This document shows, in pieces, positions 10,668 to 21,689 of a stretch of 64,000 bases of DNA. The DNA comes from Tenrec ecaudatus. Its lineage: Eukaryota; Chordata; Mammalia; Afrosoricida; Tenrecidae. Under the pieces are notes generated by a model. It saw only the letters and a list, made by a program, of their open reading frames with translations. It searched no databases and was not told the origin of the DNA. The first letter of the stretch is position 1; every line of letters begins with the position of its first letter. A program made the position numbers and the translations under genes. Where the stretch lies: the NCBI RefSeq assembly GCF_050624435.1, contig NC_134541.1, forward strand, positions 5,157,983-5,221,982. Reading direction: 5' to 3'.

Positions 10668-11625
10668 AAGAATTATAGTCATTGTATCAAAAAGAGCTAA
10701 TCAACATTCAATCACTTCAACAGATAGCATATGAGCCAGAACCAATGATACTGAGGAAAGAAGTCCAAGCTGCATGGAAGGCATTCACCCAAAACAAGGC
10801 TCCAGGAATGGATGGGACACCTATTGAAATGTTTCAACAAGCTGATGAAGCACTGGAAGCCCTCACTCGTCTCTGCCAGCAACTTGGAAGACAGCTACTT
10901 AGTCAACTGAATGGAAGAGATTCATATTTGTAACTGATTCAAAAAAAAGGTGACTCAACAGAATATACAAACTATAGAACAATGTCACTGGTGTCCCATG
11001 CAAGTAAAATTTTGCTGAAAATCATCCAAAAATGGATGAGCAGAACATGTAATTGTGCTTCTGTGGGATCTGTACCTGGATCAAGAGGCAGCTGTGTGAA
11101 CAGAACAAGGGAGTCCTGCATGGCTTAAAATCAGGAAAGGTGCGTGATAGGGTTGAATCCTCTCACCACATTTATTCAGTCTGTGTGCGGAGCAAATCAT
11201 CAGAGAAACTGGGTGATACGAAACAGACTGTGGTATCAGGACTGGAGGCAGGCTTCTCAGTAACCTGTAATATGCAAATGACCCAACATTACGTGCTGAA
11301 AATTATGAGGGCATCAGGCACTTGCTGATGAAGATCAAAGGTTGCAGCCTTCCGTGTGGATTACAACTCAATGTAAAAAAAATTCTCACAGAGGAACCAC
11401 TAGATAACATCATGATAAATGGAGAAAAAAATAAAGTTGTCAAGGATTTCCTCTTGCTGGGATCCACAATCGATGCTCGGGGGAGCAGCAGTCAAGAGAT
11501 CAAATGATGCATTGCACTGGGGAAAAGCTTCCGCACCAGACCTCTTGACACGTTTCAAAGCAGGGATGTTACTTTGAGGACTACAGCCAGAGGCTTCATC
11601 CAGGTGTATCTCCCCATCACTGCTT

Positions 11626-11998
11626 TAAAAACTGAACCCGCACTAAAATGGGTCAAAAGCACGATCAGATGTTACATTTTGACCTAACTACATCAGCCAT
11701 AATTAAATTTACAATGAATGCTCTAGAGGTCTGATAACAGGATTATTCAATCCCTCAACTATGATCAGAGGGGATTCACCAGAGACGTAATCCATGTGTT
11801 GACCCTGCAAATGGACTTGGGGCATCCACTGTCATCCATAGCCTCCTGCAAGCCAGGTGTGCACAATTTAAGCTCTGGTGCCATTCCCTCCTTCAGATTT
11901 GGATGATATTATCTGCAATCCTTGGATCACGCAGGCTGGTGGGCTTCACCCGTGTGGACTTGGGTGACACCTCACTTAGATAGATGGCTGCCGGGCTG
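11626..11998 (-). mobile_element. Element B fragment
   Basis: Collinear with 26370-26740: shared blocks include ATCCATGTG..GACCCTGCA..ATGGACTT and CATCCACTGTCATCCATAGCC. It is truncated at both ends and interrupts the RTE 3' region. Confidence 0.75.
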
Positions 11999-12624
11999 TG
12001 CATCTTGCAGGGAAAAGGAAACCAGGACCAAGGGTGAGCGGATAATGAGGAGGCTCAGCTTCGGCTCAGGAAGTGTGGGGGATGGTTAATAATGGTGGAA
12101 CAGTATGGTAAACATCATTAATGTCACTAACCTGGCTGGACATGCAAGGGCGATAGAAATGATAAATGGCTGGTTAGTTATATACTTACCATAATCATTT
12201 TTCAAAAAAGGAACAATTCTCAGGCAGAAAGGGGCAGCACCTTACCCCCACGAGGGCAGGGGAGCAGGCGGGGGGGGGGGGGGGAGGATAAGGAGGAATT
12301 TGCCTGTATCAAAGCTTGTTTTCTACTTTTGAAGAAGACTGATGACAAATATTACAAAAGTCTTTTCAGCCGGGCTAGTGGAAATGTTTCCCTCTGGGTA
12401 ACTACTTCTGGGAGGGATAGCAGGGTTTGCCTTTTATGATTTTCTGAAGTTGGGGAAATGGAGGGAATTAATTTGGGGAGTTCTCTATCTTTCCATTGGA
12501 GAAGTGGAGGGAGGTGTCACTGCTTTGAAAGCCGAGCCAACAAGCTGGGAAACGATGGAGCTAAAAATCCCCGTTCTTCCAGCGGCATCCAATGAACAGG
12601 AGCCAAGAAGTCAACCCCAAACAC
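11999..12624. other. Unassigned A/T-richer sequence
   Basis: Contains a 15-G homopolymer (12270-12284); otherwise no repeat or gene is recognised. Confidence 0.35.
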
Positions 12625-12772
12625 CCCAAACTCACAGCCAGGGAGTCGAGCCGGCTCCCTGTGGCCCTACAGGGCAGACCAGAACTGCCCCGTGGCTTTC
12701 TGGAGCTGTTGGTGGGCTTGAACTGCAGGCATTGCCACTAGCAGCCCAGCGTGTGACCCACCATGCATTCAA
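12625..12772 (-). repeat. AfroSINE
   Basis: GGGAGTCGAGCCGGCTCCCTG tail side and GTTGGTGGGCTTGAACTGCAG middle; the TAGAAAGCC segment is deleted. Confidence 0.75.
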
Positions 12773-12894
12773 GGACCAGCCTCCGTGTCTAGCGCAGGGC
12801 TGGTCTCAGGGAAGCGATGGGTCCTCCCTCCCCGAGCCTGGAGCCCAACTCCAGCTGCTGACCAGCGGCTTGCTCTTCCATGGCTGATTCTTCA

Positions 12895-12995
12895 GAATGA
12901 GATCACCAGGCCTTTTCTCCGGGCACCTCTGCTCGGGCTTGAACTGCCAACCTTCCAGGGAGAGGCCAATGTCATTCACCATCTGGAGAGCACTG
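12895..12995 (-). repeat. AfroSINE remnant
   Basis: Only the GGGCTTGAACTGCCAACCTTCC block and neighbouring bases are recognisable. Confidence 0.4.
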
Positions 12996-14925
12996 TCCGG
13001 AGACTGCATAGAGACACCCTCCGTCGGGATTTGCCTGAGGCCCGTTAGTTCTTTACTTGAGATTTAATTCACGTGTCCCAGCTGTCACCTGCCGAAGTGC
13101 CCAGTGCAACAGTGTTTAGGGTCTTTGCTGGGCTGGTCAATGCCCCCTACCATCTCACGCAGCCTGGCACCGACCCTCTATGTGACCTGCCTCTCCGGCC
13201 CCTCTGCCTCTGGCTCTGTTTCTGCCTCCACTTGTGGGTCCTTTAGGGTCCTGTTGGAGTCTCTGCCTGAGTCAGTCTCTCCCCCTCCTCATTCTAGTTG
13301 GTTCTTGCTTTCCAGAGAAGTCAGAGTGCAAGAAAGCTAACATGAATAATTAGCAGGGGCTCTCTTGGGACTCTGAAGGAGACAGACATACAGGAGGGGG
13401 TTTTCTGGGGGGCTCTGAGTAAGGTGGGTGTCTCTGAGCAGGTGCTGTAGGAGCTGAGACCACCAGGCAGGATGTCCAGGGGAGAGAGGGTGGGAGACCA
13501 GCCTGGATGGCTGTGAAATTAAAGGGGCCTCTTGTGGACAAACCCCCCTCTCCCCCCCGCAAAGTCTCCTCAGGTCAGCTCACTAGCTCTGACAATACTG
13601 GCCACCCCAGCCAGCTCAGGGAGAGGCTTGTGGAGGCTGATTCCACTGAGCTGGCCGGCCTGCACCCTGAGCTGACCCAGGTCGATGCTCGTCCCCAGAT
13701 GGCCCAGCCCTGCCCCAGAAGGAGCCGGTAAGGAAAGGCCCACTGGCTAGGTGTCCAGCTGCTGTTGATTTATTTGCCGCTTCCTCCGACGCACAAGCTG
13801 AGCGGCCACTGCTTGCCAGACAACAGGCAGGAAATCTGAGCCACAAACAAGGGGTGAAGGTAGGGGTTCCGTTCACCCTGGGCATGTGGCACATCAGGGA
13901 GGCCTCACTCAGGCTGCCCATGGACCTGGGGGAGCCCCGCCTTCGCTGCGGCCTGCAGAGTAGGGGTGGGTTGGGTTCGAGTCCTGCTGCTGCCCTCATC
14001 CGTGAAACGGGCTGCAGAGCTGGGCCAGGAGGAACCAGCTCAAATACCAAGTAGGCCTGGGCAGCCGATTCGTTGGCCATTTCTGGGGGTGGTGGGGGAG
14101 GGCTAAGAGGACCCTCTTTCCCCAGGGAACAGTTGGGCAGCTGGGGGGAGGGGTGTGCAGAGCAGCCAGTCCTGGCTTGTGTCCCCAAGTCACCAAGGTA
14201 GCCAGCAGGATAGTGCCAGGCAAGCTTGGCTGTGGCCCAAGAGCCCACAGAGTCTCATTTGTTATGCAAATGAGCTGCCAGTGGCCTTGGGCCAGAACAA
14301 ACTTCCCTTGCCTCCCCTTCCTCCCTTTCTCCTCCCCCCCTCCCCCACACCCCCCTCTCCCTGCCCCACTCCACACACACATCCTGCCCTGGGAGCTTTT
14401 ATTTTGGGCCCAGCCTGAGGAAGGAGCATGGGAGGCTTCCCTAGGCAGCCCCAAGGGACCTTTCCTGGTAGAGTAGGGGTCAGCAACCTCAGCTGGGGGA
14501 GCCAGCAGGCCTGGGCTGGGGACACCCGGAGCCAACCAGTGGTAGAAGCAGCACCCATTGGCCCGTTTCTCCCTGGATCATACAGGACCCAGGCTACTCT
14601 GGGCACGCCTGTCAGTTCATGGCCGGCCTCCTTGTGGGTCTCAGGGCTCCCAACCTGCAGGGCCTTCCCTGGCTCTTGGCCCCCTGGGGCAATTCCTCTC
14701 GCCTGGAATGCCTTTCCCTCCATTTAAGGCCAGTTGGCCTTGAGGGCTCAGCTGAGATGGGGCTGCCAAGGCCAGGATCAAGCCCTGCCCAGAGTCTCTC
14801 CTCCTCCTCCTTAGGGACGGGGCTTATAACCTCACACCCACCCGTTTCCACTTGTGCATTTCTGGAGAGCTGCCCGGTCTCTCTGTCACCTTTGCACATG
14901 TGACCAATGACCAGGTCTCCTCTCT
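12996..14925. other. Unique block with octamer palindrome, candidate regulatory DNA
   Basis: About 1.9 kb without clear young repeats. It includes an octamer ATGCAAAT (14264-14271) within the inverted repeat CTCATTTG/CAAATGAG (14254-14274), a CT-rich tract at about 14320-14380, and an L2-like stretch around 14680-14730 (CTGGAATGCCTTTCCCTCC). Open frames up to 210 codons occur, but I recognise no protein. Confidence 0.45.
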
Positions 14926-15006
14926 TCCTCGGAGCAGCTGTGGGACTCTAACAGCTGGCCTTTGGTTGGCAGCAGAGTGCTGAATCACTGTGCCACCAAT
15001 GTGCCC
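14926..15006 (-). repeat. AfroSINE 5' fragment
   Basis: GTTGGCAGCAGAGTGCTGAATC followed by CACTGTGCCACC, the reverse of the SINE head. Confidence 0.65.
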
Positions 15007-15021
15007 CGTCCAAACGTCCGA

Positions 15022-15232
15022 AGGACACAACAACCAAACGCACTGCCCTGGAGTCGGTGCCGGCTCACGGTGACCCTGTAGGCAGGAGAGAACCGCCCCT
15101 GTGAGTTTCCAAGTCTGTAACTCTTCGGGGGAGTAGAAAGCCTCATCTTTCTCACAAGGAACAATTGGTGGTTTTGAACTGCTGGCCTTGGGGATCACAA
15201 CCCAACGAGTCACCACTCCGCCTTAGGGCCCC
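15022..15232 (-). repeat. AfroSINE
   Basis: Nearly complete: GGAGTCGGTGCCGGCTCACGG (15051-15071), GGAGTAGAAAGCCTCATC (15130-15147), head CGAGTCACCACTCCGCC. Confidence 0.88.
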
Positions 15233-15261
15233 ACACATCTAACCGTCTGACCTCAAAATAC

Positions 15262-15455
15262 CAGCTCAGCACCATAGAGTAGATTCCAACTCATAGCGAC
15301 CGGATAGGACAGGCTGGAGCTGCCCTGTGGGTTTCTGAGACTGGACTGGTCCTGGGAGAGGACACCTCGTCTTCCTCCCCAGAGCAGCTAGAGGCTTTGA
15401 CTCCTGCCCTACTTGCCGTGGGCAGCCCATATGCCACCAGGGTTCCCTGACCCAA
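15262..15455 (-). repeat. AfroSINE
   Basis: GATTCCAACTCATAGCGACC (15283-15302) through CATATGCCACCAGGGTTCC; third member of a same-strand cluster. Confidence 0.85.
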
Positions 15456-15672
15456 TGGCAGGGGCCAGTCTGTGGAGAAGGACATCGTGCTTGCTAAAGT
15501 AGAAGGAGAAGCGGAGGAAAGCCCTCCACCAGGTGGACTGCCATGGCGGATGCCATCCGGGCTCGGGCAGAGGCAGGGTGGCGGGACGGTGAGGACGGCA
15601 CAGCATTTCCTTCTGCGGTGCACAAGGTCGCTCTGGGCCGGAGCCCGCTGGATGGCACCTGACACATGGCGG
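15456..15672 (+). mobile_element. RTE 3' fragment
   Basis: Reads GTCTGTGGAGAAGGACATCG, then the decayed GRR/WTD coding segment and CACAAGGTCGCTCTGGGCCG tail ending GGCACCTGACAC. Confidence 0.8.
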
Positions 15673-15777
15673 GGAAGTCTTACTTGACAGGCCCACTCCA
15701 GCCGAAGAGCTGAATAAGTCAGGCCCCAGGTGATGCCCTTCGTTCAACAAATAGTTGTTGAGCAGCTGTTCTGTGTG
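15673..15777. repeat. L2/MIR-like remnant
   Basis: TTCAACAAATAGTTGTTGAGC at about 15741-15761 resembles the ancient L2/MIR end motif. Confidence 0.4.
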
Positions 15778-16060
15778 GAAGGAGACCGATGGCACAGTGG
15801 TTCAGCGCCCAATGCCTTAAACAGAACAAGACAAAACCAAAACCCGGCAGGTCAAACCCAACAGCCTCTCCACAGAAGAAAGGCCTGGCCATTGCACCTG
15901 TAAACGAGAGCACCTGGCCAACCTGCGGGCAGTTCTCCTGTGTCAGCAGGGTCACCGAGTCAGACTCAGCCTGACAGCAACAGGTTTGTCATGTTTTATT
16001 CTGTTGTGTTTCGTGGCGCTCTGTTATGCTTTGTTGTGTTTTGCTGTGTGATGACGTGAT
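15778..16060 (+). repeat. AfroSINE with T/G-rich tail
   Basis: Head CGATGGCACAGTGGTTCAGCG (15786-15806), the AAAGGCCTGGCC subtype block, then a TGTTTTGTTGTG-type variable tail to about 16060. Confidence 0.8.
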
Positions 16061-16679
16061 GGTGTGATGGGCGGATCCATTTTCTAGGCTCTGAGGACAG
16101 AGCTGTGAGCATGACAGATAAGAAGGGCCCCCTTCCTGGGGGCAGCAGGTTCTTGATCTTGGGGAAGGAAGTCCTCGGAGCCTGAGCACCAGAGACGGCA
16201 CAGCTCAAAGGAGGTCGCCCGCATCACAGAAATGCAGTGCTTGTGGAGACCACCGACTGCTGCCTGTCCAGCTGGGCAGGTCCTCGTGGCCAGCAACAAT
16301 ACACAGATGGAAAAGGAAGCGCCCCTCCTGACAGAGTTCAGGGGAGCCACAGACAGATAAGGACTAGGGAGTAACAGGAGGTAAAGGTGAGTTGAGACAA
16401 GAATTAGAGAGAAAAGGAAGGAGACTGGAGAGGCCTCATTGCGAAGGTGGACCCTGCAGGAGAGCCCGGTGAACGGACACCTGAGTGCCCCAGGCAGAGG
16501 GAACAACCAGCCCAAGTGCCCCGAGGTGGGCACAGTCCTGACAGGATAGGGCACTGCACGGCGGCATTCATCAATAACCAATCGAGCGACCATGCATCTG
16601 TTTTCTGCCTGCCTTTCTAGTCCACTGCTGTCCGCCGGACCCCAGCCTCCCTCAAGATCACAGGAGAGTCGGACTGCCC
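16061..16679. other. Unassigned sequence
   Basis: No repeat recognised. An open frame of 227 codons runs on the minus strand across it, but it enters the RTE fragment and has no family similarity. Confidence 0.35.
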
Positions 16680-16850
16680 CGCACGGGTCCCAAGGCTGTC
16701 CGCCTTCACCAATCTGTCTTGGAGCAAGTACAGCCAGGATGCTCCTTAGATGCGAGGACGTGAACATGAACTTTGGACATGCTCAGGAAGTGACCAGTCC
16801 CTGGAGAAGGGCATCATGCTTCCTAAAGTCAAGCGTCTGCATACAATTTA
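16680..16850 (+). mobile_element. RTE internal fragment near 3' end
   Basis: Decayed CTTGGAGCAAGTACAGCCAGG (16721-16741), GAACTTTGGACATGCTCAGG and CCTGGAGAAGGGCATCATGC blocks of the RTE C-terminus. Confidence 0.75.
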
Positions 16851-16960
16851 AAAATAGGAAGATGTTCGGCGAGATGGGTGTGCACTGTGGCTGCACCCAC
16901 GTGCTCACACGCGGGAACGGTGTGTGCAAGGCACAGGACCGGCAGCGAGTCTTTGTTCTT

Positions 16961-17550
16961 TTTAAAATAATTTTATTGGGGGCTCATCCAGCTCTTATTA
17001 CAATGCACACATCCGTCCATTGTGTCAAGCACATTTGGACATCTGTTGCCATCATCATTCTCAAAACATTTGCTTTCTACTTGAGCCCTTGGTATCAGCT
17101 CCTCATTTTCCCCTCCCTCCCTGCTGCCCCCTCCCCCATGAACCCTTGATAATTTATAAATTATTACTTTGTCATATCTTACACTGTCCAACGTCTCCCT
17201 TCACCCACTTTTCTGTTGTCTGTCCCCCAGGGAGGAGGTTATATGTAGATCCCTGTAATCGGTTCCCCCTTTCCACCCCATCCTCCCTCTACCGTCCCGG
17301 TATCTCCACAATCACCACTAGTCCTGAAGGGATCATCCATCCTGGATTCCCTGTGTTTCCAGTTCCTATCTGTACCAGTGTACATCCTCTGGTCTAGCCA
17401 GATTTGTAAGGTAGAATTGGGATCATGATAGTGGGGGGCAGGGGAATCATTTAGAAACTAGAGGAAAGTTGTATGTTTCATCATTGCTACACTGCACCCT
17501 GTCTGGCTTGTCTCCTCCCTACAACCCTTCTGTAAGGGGATGTCCAGTTT
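16961..17550 (-). mobile_element. Element A 3' part
   Basis: The complement ends in AATAAAATTATTTTAAA. Internal blocks match 20787-21047 and 30529-31100. It is 5'-truncated near 17550. Confidence 0.85.
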
Positions 17551-18059
17551 TCCGGCAGCAATTCTTCCTGCTGTCTACATGGTCACTGTGCATCCGAGGT
17601 GGCTCAATGACCTGATGGCAGCAACCTTTGTGGGAAGCTTCTCAGCAGATCTTTCTTCCATGGAACAAGAAACAGGGAGGGGGGTGTGGGGGTTGGGCTT
17701 CAGCTCTGGGGTCAGTAGGAGAGCACTAGCCGCTGTGCCACCAGGCCCCTGATGGGCAGGTGGTGGCAGGTGGGTGGTGGCAAATGGGGAAGGCAGAAGG
17801 ATGAACTACAAATGGGTGGGGTTATTTGGGAGGAATGGCTGGGAGGCTGGTGAAATAGTCACAGAGCCCCCGCCCCAAGGCAGAGCTGTCTGCTGCCAAA
17901 AGGACAACACCCCCTTCTCTCCCTGCCCACTCCCCTTCACTCCAGCCTGTCTCCATGGACACCCTTGAGGTCTTGGTATTGTACGTGGGAAGGGAATCAG
18001 GAAGTGAGGAGAGGGTGGCAGTGAGGTGGGAGGATCGGAGAGGGCTTACAGCCCAGGGA
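17551..18059. other. Unassigned sequence
   Basis: Nothing classifiable except a possible SINE scrap near 17705-17750. Confidence 0.3.
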
Positions 18060-18255
18060 GTTGTCCCGATGGCACAGTGATTGTGTGCTGGGCTGCTAGC
18101 CACAAGGTCTGCAGTTCAAAACCACCAGCTGCTCTGCAGGAGCATGATGGAGGCTTTCTACTCTGGTCAAGAGTGACAGTCTCAGAAACCCACAGGGACA
18201 GCTCTGCCCTGTCCCATGGGCTAGAGTTGCAATCAGCTGTCCAGCAGTGAGTTTA
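18060..18255 (+). repeat. AfroSINE
   Basis: Complete: head CGATGGCACAGTGATTGTGTG, GGTCTGCAGTTCAAAACCACC (18105-18125) and CAGTCTCAGAAACCCACAGG (18178-18197). Confidence 0.9.
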
Positions 18256-18494
18256 GAGAGAGAGAGGCAAGGAGAGTCACTGAGTCAGGCCCCAGGGGCT
18301 GCAAGCTGGACAGGAAGGTGCCCCCCCAGGGAACCCCACCTGCTCTTGCAGTTCTCAGCCACCCCTCTGTGGGGGCCCCAGATGGTAAGGACCATGGGCG
18401 TGGGCCACAGAGTCCATGCTGACCAGGAATGGACCCCGGGTGATCTTGGAGGCTGGTAGCGCTGCCACCAAGTCCAGTCCTGGTGTTGGGCTCA
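18256..18494. other. Unassigned gap
   Basis: No repeat or gene seen. Confidence 0.3.
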
Positions 18495-18622
18495 TCTGCC
18501 CAGCCGCTGCTTCATGGGAGCAGAGGGACAGGTCTTTCTCCCAAGAAGCTGGGGGTTTGAACTGCCACACCTTTGGCCTCCAGCCAAGCACTTACCTGTT
18601 GAGCCACCAGAGGTCCCCTTTA
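18495..18622 (-). repeat. AfroSINE 5' half
   Basis: GGTCTTTCTCCCAAGAAGC to GTTGAGCCACCAGAGGTCCCC. Confidence 0.75.
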
Positions 18623-18849
18623 AGCCCAATCCAACCCGTCACCCTTGAGGGGACACCAATGCTGGTGACATCATGTGCTTCTGGGTAGAACCATGTTCCA
18701 TGGGGAACTGATGGCTATGTCAATGGCTATGTCTGGGGTTTCTCAAGGGAGCCCACAGAAAAAGACCCAGGAGGCCCCTGGGTTTGGAGAAAGGATGGAA
18801 CATGGCTTTAGGCTTTGCTGAGTCGTCAGGGCCGGGCCAGCTGGGCTCA

Positions 18850-19170
18850 GAGATCTGTTGTGCCATTGAGCCTGTTCCGACCCAGAGCAACCTCATGCAC
18901 AGCAGAAGGAAACACTGCCCGGTCCTGCGCGTCCTCACAACGTTCCTCTGCCTGAGACCACTGTTGCAGCCATGGTGTCACTCCATCTCCTCCAGGGCCT
19001 TCCTCTCCCTCTCCGCCCCTCCACTCTACCGAGCATGATGTCCTTCTGCAGGGACTGGTCTCTCCTGGCGACATGTCCAAAGTAAGTAAGATGAAGTCCT
19101 ACCATCCTCGCCTCTAAGGAGCACTCTGGCCGTACTTCTTCCAAGACTTTAAATCGCGGCCCCACACAGG
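18850..19170 (-). mobile_element. RTE 3' end
   Basis: The complement encodes a fairly intact remnant EARMVGLHLTYFGHVARRDQ and DIMLGRVEGRRGRGRP before the tail. It is 5'-truncated at about 19170. Confidence 0.85.
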
Positions 19171-19419
19171 AATATGTTCATACAGGCCAGAACAGCAAAA
19201 GTACAACTCGGGCAGCCATTCAGGGGCAGGTGTGTACAACACACCCATCCATCCTGCCAGCAGAATACTCCACCCTGGTGTCCTCAGTCAGGGACCGTCA
19301 CTGACCAGGGACTTCCGACTGAAAGGCACAGGCTTGGTTTGGGGAGAAGTGACAAACACAGACACAAAATGAAACACGTCACAGCCGTGGCCTTGGACAC
19401 CTCAGAGGATGTCTGAGTT
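19171..19419. other. Unassigned gap
   Basis: No repeat or gene seen. Confidence 0.3.
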
Positions 19420-19760
19420 CGCAGATACCACAAGGGGGTTGCTTTAACAAACAGACAGTTATTTTCTCACAGTTCAGTCGGCGAGAAGTCCGAGTCCCGG
19501 GTGGCTCTGGAGGAAGGCTTCCTCTCTGTGTCAGCTCTGGAGAAGGGCTCTGTTGCTGGGCTCCACGGCCATCTTTGCGTGGCCTGTATCAGCCCCTCTG
19601 TGTGTCCTCCCAGAGCCCCTTTGTTTCTCCCTCAAAGGTGAAGGATTAGGGAGAAGCCTGTCTGGCAAGCCTGGGTCTCATTAACTTAGCAAAGAAAATC
19701 CTGTTCCTAAATAGTCACACTCCTCCGCATGGGGCTTTAGGATTTGCCACTCTTATTTTG
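19420..19760 (+). repeat. Ancient mammalian interspersed repeat, family not named
   Basis: GTTATTTTCTCACAGTTCAG (about 19459-19478) followed by GAAGTCCGAGTC and a later AGGATTTGCCACTC-type block resemble a common old mammalian repeat. I cannot assign the family from memory. Confidence 0.5.
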
Positions 19761-20177
19761 GTAGGGGGATGCATTCAATGTAGAAGACAGACAGGGGGCT
19801 GGGTGAGCCTGAGTTCACTGGGGTGGGTGCCACCCGAAGCAATAACTCATTACATCACCAACCCTCCTAGACCGCCCCTGTACCAGAACATTCCGAATCC
19901 GTTGTAATGCTATTATCAACTTTAATAAGAGAAGCATTTGAGATAAATAGAGCTGTCCATTGCTCGAGTGTAATATTTCTTAGATTAGATGAATGCTAAC
20001 GAGGAAGCTGTCCTGTAGAATCTTTGAGTTGAATTTCAATATTGTCAGTAACTGAGTAAGAGACTTTTTAAGCAATTTCTTCCTTCGTTTCCTGTTATTG
20101 CTACTTCGTTTTCCACCAGAGCTATTGACCTGCTCCGCGTCCGTTTCTGCACCCGGCCTGAAGCTCCGTCAGTGTCC
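19761..20177. other. Unassigned A/T-richer sequence
   Basis: Contains ATTAGATTAGATG-like simple stretches near 19980. No gene or repeat recognised. Confidence 0.3.
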
Positions 20178-21380
20178 AGCCTGTTGCGCAAACAGAACAA
20201 GGGAATCCGGCATGGTTTAAAATCAGGAAAGGTGTGCTTCCGGGTTGTATCCTCTCGCCACACTTGTTCCGTCTGTCTGCTGAGCAAACCGTCAGAGAAG
20301 CTGGCTTCGAGGAAGAAGCGTGCGGCACCAGGCGTGCCGGGGGGGGGGGGGGGTTGTGAACAGCTTCCAGTATGCAGACGGCACAGCCTTGCTGGTGGAA
20401 GGTGAAGGTCAAGGGTTGCAGCCTTCAGTGTGGGTTTCCATGTAAGGAAGGCCCAAATCCTCACAACCGGGCCAATAGGGAACATCGTGATAAGTGGAGA
20501 AGAGGTTGAAGTGGTCAAGGAGTGTGTCTTCCTTGGACCCACAGTCAATGCTCACGGAAGCAACAGTCAGGACATCCAACGACCGGCTGCACTGGATGAA
20601 TCTGCTGCAGAAGGACCCACTTAGAGGATTGAAGAGCCAGGATGCTACTCTGAGGACTAGGGTGCACCTGACCCGGGTCCTGGTCCTCCCCACTGCAGCG
20701 CATGCAGGTGAAAGCTAGACACCGAACAAGGAATCGCGTGGAAGAAGAGATGGTGCTGGAGAAGAATTTTGAAAGGACCATGGACTGGAACCGATTACAA
20801 GGCTCTACATAGAACCCTCTCCCTGGGGGACGGACAACAGAAAGTGGGTGAAGGGAGACGTCGGACAGTGTGAGACATGACAAAATAATAATAATGTATA
20901 CATTATCAAGGGTTTGTCAGGGAGGGAGGGGATAAAACCAAGGAGCTGATACCAAGAGCTCGAGTAGAAAGAAAATGTTTTGAAAATGATGATGGCAACA
21001 AAGTATGGATTGTGATAAGTTGTATGAACCCCCAGCAAAATGATTTAAGAAGAACACGTCTGTCTTGGGAGAAGTACAGTCAGCGTGCTCCTCAGAGGCG
21101 AGACTTTGTCTCACATACTTTGGACATGTTGTCAGGAGAGGCCGGTCCCTGGAGAAAGGCAGCAGGCTTGTTAAAGCGCCGGGGCAGGGAAACTGAGGAA
21201 GGAAGGCCCTGGACAAGATGGACGGACACCGTAGCTGCAGCAATGGTCTCCAATAGCAGAATGCCGGTGAGGGTGGCACTGGGCCGGGCAGCGTTTCATC
21301 CTGTCGGCCCGCAGGGTCACGCTGAGTCAACACAACATAAAACATGCGGGCAAGCCCGTGTGCTCGTAGCTGGCACAGAT
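20178..21380 (+). mobile_element. RTE LINE 3' half interrupted by element A
   Basis: RTE sequence at 20178-20786 (RT palm to C-terminal domain) and 21048-21380 (C-terminal region and 3' tail with CAACACAACA). The RT box reads YADG (20371-20382) instead of YADD and is preceded by a 14-G homopolymer at 20340-20353. Stops and frameshifts are present throughout. Confidence 0.85.
20787..21047 (+). mobile_element. Element A 3' end inserted in RTE
   Basis: From GAACCGATTACAAGG to CCCCCAGCAAAATGATTTAAG; matches the ends at 10430-10667 and 16961-17250. Its target is the RTE segment between ACCATGGACTG and AAGAACA. Confidence 0.85.
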
Positions 21381-21474
21381 GAAACGTGAGATTCGAAGCA
21401 CCGCTGGGTGGCAAGGTGGCTCTGAACTCATGCAGTACGAGGTTCCAAGATAAAGTAGCATAGCTTCTAACCCA

Positions 21475-21645
21475 CGGCCATCAACCCCGATGGACTTTCA
21501 ATGGGACTGAGCAGAATGATCCCCCTGGGTTTCCGAGACTGTAAATCTCAAGGGAGCAGAGCCTCATCCTTCTCCGGTCGAGCAGCCAGTGGTTTCGAAC
21601 TGCCGACCTTACGTTTACAGCCCGAGTCAACACCCATGACATCAT
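21475..21645 (-). repeat. AfroSINE
   Basis: GGGTTTCCGAGACTGTAAATC (21527-21547) and GTGGTTTCGAACTGCCGACC (21590-21609). Confidence 0.85.
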
Positions 21646-21689
21646 CACGGCTCCGGTTAGCACAGCGTTGTCCCCTCAGACACCTTTGT

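Larger units (their letters stand above)
6790..11625 (+). mobile_element. RTE LINE copy split by three later insertions
   Basis: Collinear RTE pieces lie at 6790-7171 and 8517-8633 (endonuclease), 9137-9740 (linker) and 10668-11625 (reverse transcriptase and C-terminal part). Visible protein remnants are ASDEEIEESYQ and SDWN in the endonuclease, NKAPGMDG in the RT, and YAND in place of the catalytic YADD (11271-11282). Frames are broken by stops and shifts. The three interruptions are element A (7172-8516), an LTR (8634-9136) and a composite insert (9741-10667). The 3' end is lost to an element B fragment. Confidence 0.88.

Noticed and set aside
13616-14248. 210-codon minus-strand frame
   Set aside because: No similarity to a known family, no splice signals, and strongly biased composition.
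18060-18255. tRNA gene in the SINE head
   Set aside because: The heads are tRNA-derived but lack a foldable cloverleaf and belong to dispersed SINEs.
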